Shown here: positions 18,617 to 27,782 of the stretch, one piece after another
Numbering within the stretch: position 1 is the first letter of the stretch
How the letters are laid out: each line of letters opens with the position of its first letter
NCBI RefSeq assembly: GCF_009811315.1
Contig: NZ_BLID01000006.1
Coordinates: forward strand, 186,001 to 250,000
Reading direction: 5' to 3'
DNA from: Vibrio atypicus
GTDB lineage: Bacteria > Pseudomonadota > Gammaproteobacteria > Enterobacterales > Vibrionaceae
DNA: 64,000 bases
Made by a program: the position numbers and the translations under genes
Notes under the pieces: model-generated
Told to the model about the DNA's origin: nothing
Database searches by the model: none
The model's input: the letters and a program-made list of their open reading frames with translations, nothing else

Positions 18617-20550
18617 CTTGTTATATTGATCACTTGTTGTTTGACGGTAGCAAAAGGCACCGCTTCCATGCGGCCAAACCCATTCAGTGATCGGGCTTTG
18701 AGCTTGGTTAACGTTGGAGTGGTGATACCACAAAGGAATTTGGTTTTGAGAGCACTTGAAAGCGTATCTTCAGCTTTTTTATCTAATTGCTCTAGCCAAT
18801 GTTCTATATCGGATGGGTTGATGCTATCTGCTGTTATTTTGGGTAGTGCAGCAACCTTACCGCGACAAACGCTGCAATGACCGCAGTTTTCAGGCGCTTG
18901 GTGATCACCGAAGTAGCTTGCTAGTCGATGGCTTAGGCATTGGTTTGACTCAAAAAAATTAAGCAGTTCATGGATTCGTTTAACATCGCTTGTTTCTTTG
19001 TCACTAAAAAGCTGAGATAACTGATCAGTCAGTGATTGAAGCGTACTTGGTGCCTGATGAACTTGATATACTTCCGTCATTAACTTGCTTTCGAGTTCTA
19101 TCCAGCCCTTTTGGTGGAAGTAGTCAAGTGCCGCAATGGCTCGGTTGCGTTCACCTTGAAACTGGTGCCAAAGCGTATCGAAGTCAACCTGGCACCATGT
19201 TTTTGCTTGAGGTGAGCAGTTAAACAGGGCTGTAATGAATTCACGACGCTCCGGGTTAAAGTGATTGATGATCGCTTGTTTGTCGGCTAAGTATTTAAAT
19301 CGATAGTCTGCAAAGTAGCTGTATTTTGCGCTGATTAAGCCAGCCATCTCCATGTATACCATTAGTGTTTTTAGCGGTAACTGACGAACATTACTTTCCG
19401 TAGCCAGTCGGCTTAATACGACTTCCCACTGTGGCGTATTTTGGACAGCTTGTTGCAACACAAAGGCAATTTCTGATGATTCAGGAGTATCCCCATAAAT
19501 AAAGTTCTCAAGTGTGCTGATACCATTTTGATTTGCTAATAGTATGCAGTGTGAAAGCTGCCCATCTCGCCCGGCTCGACCTATCTCTTGTGCGTAGTTT
19601 TCGATCGATTTTGGCAAATCATAGTGAATGACTCGACGAATATTGGCTTTGTCTACGCCCATACCAAAAGCAATAGTTGCGACGATGCAATCAATCTCTC
19701 CACGCATAAATTGGCTTTGAATGGATTCCCGAACTTCATTGGCTAAGCCTGCATGATAGGCACTGACGTTAGTGCCACCTTCGCGCAGCATATTGGCCAC
19801 TTGTTCTGCTGCGCTCTGTAACGTGACATAAACGATGGTGGGGGCAGTAGGTGCGGCTTGAACAATGGATAATAAGGCTTCCGGTTTTGTTTCATCTTGG
19901 CAAGGTGAGACGGTTATGTCGAGATTAGAGCGATAGAAACCAGTAATAACAACATGTTGCTGTGCTATCTCAAACTTAGTCTGCATATCGTCGATAACGG
20001 CTTGAGTTGCCGTGGCCGTTAACAGTAATGCTTGCGGAATATTAAGGGTTTTAAGGTACTGGGGCAGTTTTAAGTAATCAGGGCGGAAGTTGTGTCCCCA
20101 TTCGGATATACAGTGCGCTTCATCGACCACGAGGAGTGAAATTGGTACTTGTGAAATGAATTGACGAAATCGCTCATTCTTCAAACGCTCAACAGAGATC
20201 ATCAGGATCTTAGTGTGGCTGAGACGAACCTGCTCCATGACATGCTGCGTTTCTTCTTTAGTCTGACTCGAATCTATTGATGCTGCTGCAATCCCTTTAC
20301 TCTTAAGAAAAGCGAGCTGATCTTTCATCAACGCCAGTAAGGGAGAGACGACAAGAGTTAGATTCGGCAATAAAAGGGCGGGGAGTTGGTAACAAAGCGA
20401 TTTCCCCGACCCTGTCGGAAAGATAGCCGCGCTTGAGTGCCCATTAAGCACGTGATTGATGACAGATTCTTGCCCACCTCTAAGAGAATCGAAGCCAAAG
20501 GTATTGCGAAGGGTGCTGTGAACATCAAAATCTTGATTTGGGCTACTCAT
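18613..20550 (-). CDS. RecQ family ATP-dependent DNA helicase
   Basis: A 645-residue superfamily 2 helicase. Motifs in order: Q-motif GFDSLRGGQ, Walker A FPTGSGKS (44-51), DEAH (143-146) in VDEAHCISEWGHNFRPDY, TATAT, then motifs V and VI with FGMGVDKANIR and [11 protein letters not shown] zinc-like cluster (C-x-H-C-x2-C) lies near residue 560, followed by a short C-terminal extension instead of a clear HRDC domain. This differs from the roughly 610-residue RecQ of E. coli, so it is probably a paralogue; I leave the symbol blank. It unwinds DNA 3' to 5' in the family. Confidence 0.85.
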   Translation of the reverse strand: MSSPNQDFDVHSTLRNTFGFDSLRGGQESVINHVLNGHSSAAIFPTGSGKSLCYQLPALLLPNLTLVVSPLLALMKDQLAFLKSKGIAAASIDSSQTKEETQHVMEQVRLSHTKILMISVERLKNERFRQFISQVPISLLVVDEAHCISEWGHNFRPDYLKLPQYLKTLNIPQALLLTATATQAVIDDMQTKFEIAQQHVVITGFYRSNLDITVSPCQDETKPEALLSIVQAAPTAPTIVYVTLQSAAEQVANMLREGGTNVSAYHAGLANEVRESIQSQFMRGEIDCIVATIAFGMGVDKANIRRVIHYDLPKSIENYAQEIGRAGRDGQLSHCILLANQNGISTLENFIYGDTPESSEIAFVLQQAVQNTPQWEVVLSRLATESNVRQLPLKTLMVYMEMAGLISAKYSYFADYRFKYLADKQAIINHFNPERREFITALFNCSPQAKTWCQVDFDTLWHQFQGERNRAIAALDYFHQKGWIELESKLMTEVYQVHQAPSTLQSLTDQLSQLFSDKETSDVKRIHELLNFFESNQCLSHRLASYFGDHQAPENCGHCSVCRGKVAALPKITADSINPSDIEHWLEQLDKKAEDTLSSALKTKFLCGITTPTLTKLKARSLNGFGRMEAVPFATVKQQVINITS

Positions 20551-20610
20551 TGCGCTTTATTCCAGTATCTTTCAAATGCATTGACCACTATTCTAAGGAC
20601 ATTCGCTTGA

Positions 20611-21105
20611 ATGGAACATGATTTTAGTATGAATAAGTTAGAGCTAAAGCAAACAATCCTAGGTTTGCTGCAGCAAAAGTGGAGTATTGCCCAGAATTCG
20701 GTTCAAAGAGCGATAGAGTCTGCGACCGATGAAGAAACAGTACCTGAACATAAATACGATACCTTAGCATTAGAAGCGTCCTATTTAGCTCACGGGCAGG
20801 CTATGCGCGTTCAAGAGTGTGAACAAGAAATACGTACTATGAGTGATTTAGTTCTTCCTACCGCACCTGATAAAGTGACGTTAGGTACCTTGGTCACTGC
20901 TGTAGACCTAGAGGACAAGGAAAAAACCTTCTTTATCGCTCCTTGTGCTGGTGGGTTGAAAGTTAACTTTGGTGGTGAAGAAGTGGTTGTTGTAACGTTT
21001 GAATCACCACTTGGACGCTCATTGAAAGGAAAATCGGTTGGTGATGAGGTTAGCTATCAGGTGTCAGACACGACGTTTTGTTACGAAATAGAAACCATAA
21101 GCTGA
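20611..21105 (+). CDS. GreA/GreB-like transcription factor domain protein
   Basis: A 164-residue protein. The N-terminal half is helical (a possible coiled coil), with MNKLELKQTILGLLQQK. The C-terminal half (about 90-164) resembles the FKBP-like C-terminal domain of GreA/GreB/Rnk, with VTLGTLVTAVDL, SPLGRSLKGKSVGDEVSY and a final beta strand. Such proteins may bind RNA polymerase at the secondary channel, but the acidic coiled-coil tip of true GreA is not evident. AAGGA lies 11 bases before ATG at 20611; a second ATG six codons in is possible. The precise role is not known. Confidence 0.65.
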   Translation: MEHDFSMNKLELKQTILGLLQQKWSIAQNSVQRAIESATDEETVPEHKYDTLALEASYLAHGQAMRVQECEQEIRTMSDLVLPTAPDKVTLGTLVTAVDLEDKEKTFFIAPCAGGLKVNFGGEEVVVVTFESPLGRSLKGKSVGDEVSYQVSDTTFCYEIETIS

Positions 21106-21161
21106 CATGATGATAGCAATGTTTTGTTATGGTAAAAGTGAATTAACCCAGTGAGTAGAGT

Positions 21162-21905
21162 ATGAAAAAGGTATTACTAACACTTCCATTCCTCGTTTCA
21201 AGTCACGTGTATGCCGCGCAATGTAAGGTTGATTTGAAAAATGAAATTCACTTAAGCGGTGATAAACTTGAAATTCACCAAGTGAGTGGAGATACCGCAA
21301 TTGTTGATGCGGACAATAACGTTACTATTCATGGTGAACGTATCGAGTTAAATTCAGAGCAAAAACAAGCGGTAAGTGAATACCGAGAAAGCTTGAATGA
21401 ATATCTGCCAAGAGCAAAACAGATCGCTCAGGATGGATTGGCACTAGCCAATGAAATTGTCGATGATGTCGCAGAGAGTTTTGATGCACCAGAAGCTTTC
21501 GAAGGGGTTAAAACTTCTATGAAAGAGTTCTATGCAGACGTAGAAGCGCGTTATTACAAGAACGGTGATCTAATATTACCAGCCGATAGTTTTTCTTCAT
21601 TAGCGGATACTTGGACAGAAGATTTAGAGAAAGCGACGGCGTTATTCAATGAAGAGTTTATTACTAGCGCTTTTGGTGCAATGTCTGAAAAGATGAAGCA
21701 AGAAGGTGGCCTAAACCTGACTGAGATGGCGAATTCGATGTCTGAGCTCAAAGAGCGTATTGAAAATCGCATCAAAGAACACCAGAGCGAAGTTGAGCAA
21801 CAGAGCGAAGAATTTTGTGATTCTCTAGATGATATTGCAGAGCAAGAACAAGAATTACATAAGAAAATTCCTCAACTAAAAGACTATCAAGTTTTCACCA
21901 TCTAG
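21162..21905 (+). CDS. yggN: YggN family (DUF2884) periplasmic protein
   Basis: 247 residues with a signal peptide (about 1-19, ending VYAA), so probably periplasmic. After a short beta-rich start (KNEIHLSGDKLEIHQ) the protein is almost all helical, acidic and likely coiled coil towards the C-terminus. The sequence matches the YggN/DUF2884 family, whose function is unknown. It has two cysteines in the mature protein (near the start and near residue 220) that could form a disulfide. A strong terminator follows directly. Confidence 0.78.
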   Translation: MKKVLLTLPFLVSSHVYAAQCKVDLKNEIHLSGDKLEIHQVSGDTAIVDADNNVTIHGERIELNSEQKQAVSEYRESLNEYLPRAKQIAQDGLALANEIVDDVAESFDAPEAFEGVKTSMKEFYADVEARYYKNGDLILPADSFSSLADTWTEDLEKATALFNEEFITSAFGAMSEKMKQEGGLNLTEMANSMSELKERIENRIKEHQSEVEQQSEEFCDSLDDIAEQEQELHKKIPQLKDYQVFTI

Positions 21906-21909
21906 ACTT

Positions 21910-21935
21910 AAAGAGCACCAACAGGTGCTCTTTTT
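21910..21935 (+). terminator. Terminator of yggN
   Basis: A 10-base perfect stem (AAAGAGCACC / GGTGCTCTTT) with a 4-base loop and a T tail. Confidence 0.9.
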
Positions 21936-21950
21936 GTAGACAAGGGTGAA

Positions 21951-23522
21951 GTGATTGTGTTTAATTCTCGCTCATTAATGAAATGGCGTACATTATCCCA
22001 GGTGCAAGTCTCTAATTTTTCCATTAAACAACTGACCATCTTAGCGTCTGTCATGATGGCCAGTGTTTTCGTGTTCTGTTATCTCACATTTCGCTACTTT
22101 TGGACCTATGATGCTGCTGTGGACTTAGCGGTAGCACAGCAGCAGGAAGAAGTTCGTCGTGTAAAAACGTTACTTGAAATTCAAAAGGCCGATCTGGCAA
22201 AAAGTCTTCTCGATTATGCAGCATGGGATGAAGTGGCTGAGTTTATCTCTGGAGACAATGATGATCTGCTTGAAAGCAGTATCAATGAACATTCATTTTC
22301 AGCTCAGCAAGTGAGTGGGATTTTTATCTTTGATCCCAATGTAGCTTTAGTGTGGGGTAAACTTTACGACTACATATATAAAACGGAACTCTCCTACGAC
22401 GAAATCCGCTATAAGTTTGGCGCTTTGCTTGCCGATAGTTTGCGTTCCCGAACAGACCAAATTACCCCGTTCGTAAAATTTCTTGTTCTAAATGAACAGC
22501 CCCACCTAATGGCGACATCGAGAGTCTGTAACAGTGATGGTATGGATTGTGATAAAGGCTTCATGATGTTTATTAAACCTGTCGGCAGCGAGTTTAGTCG
22601 GACGCTAAAGCGAGCAACAGGGCTTGATGTTGACATCCTAACTAAGCCTGATCATAGCCCTCCATTGAAGCTATCGGGTAGCAACACATCTTTGATTGAA
22701 AAACTGGATTACCAAAATGAATCAACAGTTTCAGTTGTTATCCATCATTCAGTAAAAATTCCGCCATTTATTACTTGGGGAGAGCTCTCCGCTGTTTTTG
22801 CGTTTGCCGTGTTCATGTTTGTATTTAACTTGAGCGTCGTACATATCATGGTTCGCCCTATCAAAAGAGCACGTAGCGCACTCGATTCTCTTACTAAAGG
22901 AGAGGCATCTCAATTAACTGAGCAAGATACCTTTATTTCTTATGAAATGAGGGATTTCATTTACCGTATCAATGAGGTTTTTGGACAACTAGAGAGCAAG
23001 CAGCGTGAATTGGAGTGGGTTGCACTTCATGATGCACTGACCAAAGTTGGTAATCGCCGAAGCTTACAGCAGTATTGGAGTGCACTAACGGAGTCAACAG
23101 AGCTGCACTATACCAGCTTGGTTTTGATCGATATCGACTACTTCAAGCCTTTTAATGATCATTATGGGCATATTGAAGGGGATAGCGTCTTACAGCACGT
23201 TGCACAAACTTTAAAAAATGCTCCGACTGAATGCGAGAAGTTTGTATCTCGCTTTGGTGGAGAAGAGTTCTGTATTGTTTTAAGTAGTCACTTACCCATT
23301 GATAATCAACAGGAAGCTGAATGGTTAAGAGCGTCGATTGAACAACTGAATATTCTGCATCAGTATTCTTCGATTGCGTCACATATCACAATCTCAGCTG
23401 GGGTTGCGGATTGTGCGAGCAACAAGCTTGATAAACTTCAAGATATCTTCTTAGTTGCAGATAGGGCTTTATATCAAGCGAAGGATGCTGGACGAAACAC
23501 AGTAATTATTCAGCCTTACTAA
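21951..23522 (+). CDS. Membrane-bound diguanylate cyclase with CHASE4-type sensor domain
   Basis: 523 residues: a membrane helix at about 28-48, a periplasmic domain of roughly 230 residues with a LDYAAWDEVAEFI block typical of CHASE4, a second helix near 283-305, a HAMP-like linker, and a GGDEF domain (about 360-523). The active-site loop is GGEEF with IDIDYFKPFNDHYGH, so c-di-GMP synthesis is expected; no RxxD inhibitory site precedes it. The start is uncertain: GTG at 21951 (4 bases after AGGG) or GTG at 21957 (10 bases after). The ligand is unknown. Confidence 0.88.
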   Translation: MIVFNSRSLMKWRTLSQVQVSNFSIKQLTILASVMMASVFVFCYLTFRYFWTYDAAVDLAVAQQQEEVRRVKTLLEIQKADLAKSLLDYAAWDEVAEFISGDNDDLLESSINEHSFSAQQVSGIFIFDPNVALVWGKLYDYIYKTELSYDEIRYKFGALLADSLRSRTDQITPFVKFLVLNEQPHLMATSRVCNSDGMDCDKGFMMFIKPVGSEFSRTLKRATGLDVDILTKPDHSPPLKLSGSNTSLIEKLDYQNESTVSVVIHHSVKIPPFITWGELSAVFAFAVFMFVFNLSVVHIMVRPIKRARSALDSLTKGEASQLTEQDTFISYEMRDFIYRINEVFGQLESKQRELEWVALHDALTKVGNRRSLQQYWSALTESTELHYTSLVLIDIDYFKPFNDHYGHIEGDSVLQHVAQTLKNAPTECEKFVSRFGGEEFCIVLSSHLPIDNQQEAEWLRASIEQLNILHQYSSIASHITISAGVADCASNKLDKLQDIFLVADRALYQAKDAGRNTVIIQPY

Positions 23523-23663
23523 GTTTTGTGTATTCGATTGTTTACAGATCGAATTGACTGATTTTTAGCCTGGGGTTCAATCTATTATTCTGCATTTATT
23601 GCTATGGGTGACTCTTTGTAATAATGTACTACCCAACTAGTTCATTAGTGCGAATTGAGTAGT

Positions 23664-25028
23664 ATGGCACAAGTAGACACTTCACAACCTCGCGAGCATT
23701 TTGGCTCACGTCTCGGCTTTATCCTTGCAGCGGCGGGAGCCGCTGTTGGCTTAGGTAATATTTGGGGATTTCCCACTCAAGCGGCTAGCAACGGCGGTGG
23801 CGCTTTCTTACTGGTTTATTTGGTTATGATCCTTGTGGTTGCCTTTCCTATGCTCGTAGTAGAAATGGCGATTGGCCGTCATGGTCAAGCTAACCCCGTT
23901 GATAGTATGCGATCATTGACACCTAATTCACTCGGAAAGCGTGTTGGTGGTGCGATTGGCTGGATAGGCTTGAGCGTACCGAGTGCAGTATTGGCTTTCT
24001 ATAGCATTGTTGGTGGATGGTTGATCTGTTTTCTATTAGGGGCGGTGGCTGACGTAGTTGGATTTGAAACCGCAGCTGCATGGTTTAAAGGCTTTAGTGT
24101 TGAGCGTAATCTTTTTGGCACTATTACTTTCTATGTGCTTACTATCCTAATTGTTCAAGGAGGCGTAAAGCAGGGTATTGAGAAATGGTCTACCCGTTTG
24201 ATGCCAGCACTGTTTGTGTTATTTGGTCTTCTGTTTGTTTACATCATGACTCAATCAGGTGCAATTGAAGGTCTAAAGCACTATTTAATCCCTGATTTTG
24301 AAAAAATAATGGATCGTAAACTGATCTTAGCTGCGATGGGGCAGGGATTTTTCTCACTGACCATTGGTGGTTGCTCGATGCTGATATATGGCTCATACCT
24401 AAGTAAGAAAGAAAATCTACCCAAGATGGCGATGAACGTAACGCTGGTAGATACAGCTGTTGCTTTTATCGCTGGTTTGGTGGTGATGCCTGCAATGTTT
24501 GTCGCCATGCAAAAGGGTGTGCAGATATACGCGGAAGATGGCTCGCTACTTAGCTCAGACACGTTAGTTTTTACGGTGTTGCCACTGATGTTTGACAGCT
24601 TAGGTTTTGTTGGTCAACTTTTCTCAATTGTGTTCTTTTTGCTACTCACTATTGCAGCGTTAACGTCTTCGATATCTATGCTTGAGTGTCCAGTTGCGTT
24701 GGTAAGTGAGCGCTTTAATACTAAACGCACATCAACAAGCTGGGCACTTGGCGGCCTGATCGCTCTGTTTAGTGTGGTGATTGTTTATCACTTTGCAGAG
24801 TTGTTTGGTTTAGTGGCAATGGTTGCGACTCAATATCTTCAGCCCGCAGCGGCACTGCTATTTTGTTTGTTTGGTGGTTGGGTATGGAATCGCCATTCAA
24901 AAATTAAAGAACTTGAGCAAGGCTATCCAGAATTTACCCAAGGTTGGTTTGGTAAGCTTTGGCCTGTCTATGTGAAGTTTGTTTGCCCTGTGTTAGTTGT
25001 GACGGTTATTTGGGCTTCGTTTGGGTAG
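23664..25028 (+). CDS. Sodium-dependent neurotransmitter:sodium symporter family transporter
   Basis: A 454-residue inner membrane transporter of the NSS (SNF) family, with about 11-12 helices. The first helix carries the sodium/substrate signature AAAGAAVGLGNIWGFP, followed by NGGGAF. Bacterial members import amino acids such as tryptophan, tyrosine or leucine using the Na+ gradient; substrate cannot be assigned here. ATG at 23664 is preferred over an in-frame TTG three codons earlier. The Na+ gradient made by Na+-NQR, encoded about 10 kb to the left, would energise it. Confidence 0.9.
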   Translation: MAQVDTSQPREHFGSRLGFILAAAGAAVGLGNIWGFPTQAASNGGGAFLLVYLVMILVVAFPMLVVEMAIGRHGQANPVDSMRSLTPNSLGKRVGGAIGWIGLSVPSAVLAFYSIVGGWLICFLLGAVADVVGFETAAAWFKGFSVERNLFGTITFYVLTILIVQGGVKQGIEKWSTRLMPALFVLFGLLFVYIMTQSGAIEGLKHYLIPDFEKIMDRKLILAAMGQGFFSLTIGGCSMLIYGSYLSKKENLPKMAMNVTLVDTAVAFIAGLVVMPAMFVAMQKGVQIYAEDGSLLSSDTLVFTVLPLMFDSLGFVGQLFSIVFFLLLTIAALTSSISMLECPVALVSERFNTKRTSTSWALGGLIALFSVVIVYHFAELFGLVAMVATQYLQPAAALLFCLFGGWVWNRHSKIKELEQGYPEFTQGWFGKLWPVYVKFVCPVLVVTVIWASFG

Positions 25029-25051
25029 TTGAGTGCGCAAACTCTAGATAT

Positions 25052-25080
25052 AAAACAGCCCGCGAAGTGCGGGCTATTCT
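25052..25080. terminator. Bidirectional terminator between the NSS transporter and the deacylase gene
   Basis: AGCCCGC / GCGGGCT stem with a 5-base loop, flanked by AAAA on the left and T-containing sequence on the right, between convergent genes. Confidence 0.8.
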
Positions 25081-25093
25081 ATATGGGGGTTTA

Positions 25094-26158
25094 TTAAGAT
25101 GGTGAGTTAATTTGCCCAGTTGTCAGTGTTTCTACACCGATATCTGTTACTTCTTCAATAAACTCTTCAACCACTTGTTCTACTTCGTCGTCATCTTGCG
25201 TGAAGTAGGCAAGGTGGAAGATAGCATCACCCTCGTTTACCAATGGCAGTGTTTGTTGACCGATGACAATTCCGCCTTTACGAGCAGTTAGTTCGATCTC
25301 ACTGTGACCCAGTGGGGCGCTGATGTAAGCCAGGACTTGGCCTTTCTCAACTTTTTCACCCAATGTCACAACAGTTCGCAAAATACCGTCGCTTTCAGCA
25401 CGAAGCCAACTAGTCGATTTTGCGATCACAGGTGTTGGTAGCTTTTTACGGCTTGAGCGCAGCATGCCAATTGCCTGCATCACTCGTTGCACACCAATGA
25501 AACCAGCACTGATACAAATAGGCTCGAATCGTAGTGCCTCGCCTGCTTCGTAAGTCAAAACCGGAATGCCCAGGCGTTCTGCTTCGCTACGTAGTGAACC
25601 ATCACGTAGTGGAGCATCGACGATCACTGGCGTAGCAAACGCCTGAGCAATACGAAGTGTTTCTGGGTTACTTAAATCTGCGCGAATTTGCGGCAGGTTG
25701 GTACGATGAATCGCACCGGTATGTAAATCCAGAATATAGTCACAACGCTTAGCAACCTGGTCAAAGAAAGTATGCGCCATGCGTGAAGCAAGCGATCCTT
25801 TCTCACTACCCGGGAAGCAGCGGTTTAGGTCACGTCTATCCGGTAGGTAACGTGACTTATGAATAAAACCAAATACGTTGACGATAGGTACAGCAATCAA
25901 GGTACCTTTGAGTTTGTTTACATCAATGGTGTTGATCAGCTGTCGCACAATCTCAACGCCGTTAAGTTCATCGCCGTGGATAGCCGCATTGACCATAAGG
26001 ATTGGTCCTGCTTGCTTACCATTGATGATCTCAACAGGGATCGATAAAGGTGAGTGTGTATAAAGCTTGGCTGCTTCTAACTCAATAACCTTACGTTCTC
26101 CCGGTGAGACAGACTCACCGAGAAATTCAAACGCGCTATTCTTTTTAGCCTTTGCCAC
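25094..26158 (-). CDS. Succinylglutamate desuccinylase/aspartoacylase family protein
   Basis: A 354-residue zinc hydrolase of the AstE/AspA (M14-like) family. Zinc ligands are visible in [10 protein letters not shown] (His, Glu) and DLHTG (His), and a catalytic Glu is likely in TYEAGE. The last 100 residues form a biotinyl/lipoyl-like beta domain ending in an acidic tail. The start is taken as GTG at 26158, because AAGGA sits 9 bases upstream and the overlap with rimK is then 14 bases; ATG at 26185 or TTG at 26206 would lengthen it. It follows rimK and a RimB-type protease. Its substrate is unknown. Confidence 0.8.
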   Translation of the reverse strand: MAKAKKNSAFEFLGESVSPGERKVIELEAAKLYTHSPLSIPVEIINGKQAGPILMVNAAIHGDELNGVEIVRQLINTIDVNKLKGTLIAVPIVNVFGFIHKSRYLPDRRDLNRCFPGSEKGSLASRMAHTFFDQVAKRCDYILDLHTGAIHRTNLPQIRADLSNPETLRIAQAFATPVIVDAPLRDGSLRSEAERLGIPVLTYEAGEALRFEPICISAGFIGVQRVMQAIGMLRSSRKKLPTPVIAKSTSWLRAESDGILRTVVTLGEKVEKGQVLAYISAPLGHSEIELTARKGGIVIGQQTLPLVNEGDAIFHLAYFTQDDDEVEQVVEEFIEEVTDIGVETLTTGQINSPS

Positions 26159-27050
26159 GAGTTTTAGTCCTTTTACTTGCCGCATTCTTCTCAATAAATT
26201 CGACAATCATTCCAGCAATATCTTTACCAGTTGCGGCTTCAATACCTTCAAGACCTGGAGATGAGTTTACTTCCATGACCAATGGACCACGGTCCGATCT
26301 TAATAGATCAACCCCAGCCACATTTAGACCCATTATTTTTGCTGCAGCAACCGCTGTGCGGCGCTCTTCTGGTGTGATCTTAATTAAAGATGCACTACCA
26401 CCACGGTGTAGGTTTGAGCGGAACTCACCCTCTGCGCCTTGACGTTTCATCGCAGCGATAACTTTGTCACCAATCACGAAGCAGCGAATATCCGCACCGC
26501 CAGCTTCTTTGATGTATTCTTGTACCATGATGTTCGCTTTTAAGCCCATGAATGCTTCAACAACGCTTTCCGCTGCTTTGCGGGTTTCAGCAAGAACAAC
26601 ACCGATACCTTGGGTACCTTCAAGTAGCTTGATCACAACAGGTGCGCCACCAACCATCTCTAGAAGGTCTTTTACATCATCAGGTTTGCTTGCGAAACCT
26701 GTGATTGGCATACCGATGCCTTTGCGTGATAGCAGCTGCATTGAGCGAAGCTTGTCACGAGAACGTGTAATCGCAACTGATTCGTTGACTGGGTATACAC
26801 CCATCATTTCAAACTGACGTAGAACCGCAGTGCCGTAGAAAGTTACGGATGCGCCAATACGAGGAATGATTGCATCGAAACCAGATAGCTCTTCACCTTT
26901 AAAGTGAATCTCTGGCTTTTCTGAGTTGATATTCATGTAACAACGTAGTGCGTCGATCACTTTTACTTCGTGACCACGACCTTCCGCCGCTTCAATTAGG
27001 CGCTTAGTTGAGTACAGGTTCGCATTGCGAGACAGAATACCAATTTTCAT
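26145..27050 (-). CDS. rimK: Ribosomal protein S6 glutamate ligase
   Basis: A 301-residue ATP-grasp ligase. It has the [20 protein letters not shown]-binding block, an [16 protein letters not shown] segment and the metal site [12 protein letters not shown]. RimK adds glutamates to the C-terminus of ribosomal protein S6 and can make poly-alpha-glutamate; in Pseudomonas it reshapes the ribosome and is tuned by c-di-GMP. The start codon overlaps the end of the upstream RimB-type gene by one base, and the stop overlaps the deacylase start, so all three appear co-translated. Confidence 0.93.
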   Translation of the reverse strand: MKIGILSRNANLYSTKRLIEAAEGRGHEVKVIDALRCYMNINSEKPEIHFKGEELSGFDAIIPRIGASVTFYGTAVLRQFEMMGVYPVNESVAITRSRDKLRSMQLLSRKGIGMPITGFASKPDDVKDLLEMVGGAPVVIKLLEGTQGIGVVLAETRKAAESVVEAFMGLKANIMVQEYIKEAGGADIRCFVIGDKVIAAMKRQGAEGEFRSNLHRGGSASLIKITPEERRTAVAAAKIMGLNVAGVDLLRSDRGPLVMEVNSSPGLEGIEAATGKDIAGMIVEFIEKNAASKRTKTRGKG

Positions 27051-27490
27051 TATTTGCTTTCCTCGAAAGGGACTAAAAACGATTCCACAGGGTCAACCAC
27101 AATACGGTCATGCATTGCAGTGCGACCTAATAACATGCGAAAAGCCATGTTTTCGCGATTAGTTAAAGTAATTTCAATTGGCCAGCTTTTCCCGCCAATG
27201 CTGAGTAGTGACTCGATCACGTAACGTGATTCTTCGTGACCACCTGAGTCGCGTACAACACGCTCATCAACTACTTTAGCTTCACATACAGTTTCTACAT
27301 CCGTGTTATGTTGTATTGGGTGAATCCAGAAGCGGACCCAAAGAGCTTCGTCCTTCTTAAAGCTCTCTACTTTGAACGCGTGTAAGCAAGACGTTTTGGC
27401 GCCGGTATCAATTTTTGCGTTAATTTCGTTAATACCTAAACCTGGCAGGCTAAGAGTTTCTCGCCAACCGACTAATAGTTTTTCTTTCAT
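27050..27490 (-). CDS. rimB: RimB-type retropepsin-like protease (ATP-dependent zinc protease family)
   Basis: A 146-residue protein of the DUF785/RimB family. The aspartic-protease-like motif DTGAKTS lies near residue 28, and the fold resembles a single retropepsin lobe. In Pseudomonas RimB removes glutamates from S6 and works against RimK; the head-to-tail placement before rimK supports that role. The label zinc protease is historical for the family. The upstream region (27491-27782, 292 bases) holds the presumed promoter and the pepD terminator, and nothing else I can recognise. Confidence 0.8.
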   Translation of the reverse strand: MKEKLLVGWRETLSLPGLGINEINAKIDTGAKTSCLHAFKVESFKKDEALWVRFWIHPIQHNTDVETVCEAKVVDERVVRDSGGHEESRYVIESLLSIGGKSWPIEITLTNRENMAFRMLLGRTAMHDRIVVDPVESFLVPFEESK

Positions 27491-27714
27491 CGCAGTAACA
27501 TAATTTTAGAGAGTATTTAAGATGCTCGAATGAGGTGAGCATCCCCAACATAACACGGTCGAATATTGCCGAGTATAGTGCTTGAAGAGGGTAGAGAATG
27601 TACCCAAAGGCGCTTCAAGGAGGGCGACTGTAGCAACCTGTGCAGGGTGTGACTAACGAAAAGAAATCACCGTGACGACAAATATTATTTATCGTGTGGG
27701 AAATTTAGAGAATA

Positions 27715-27744
27715 AAAAAGCCAGCTAATCTGAGCTGGCTTTTT
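27715..27744 (-). terminator. Terminator of pepD
   Basis: A 12-base perfect stem (AAAAAGCCAGCT / AGCTGGCTTTTT) with a 6-base loop. It lies just after the pepD stop and separates it from rimB on the same strand. Confidence 0.9.
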
Positions 27745-27782
27745 GGATAAGTTTTTCTAATGAAAAATGAACTTTTGTCTGA

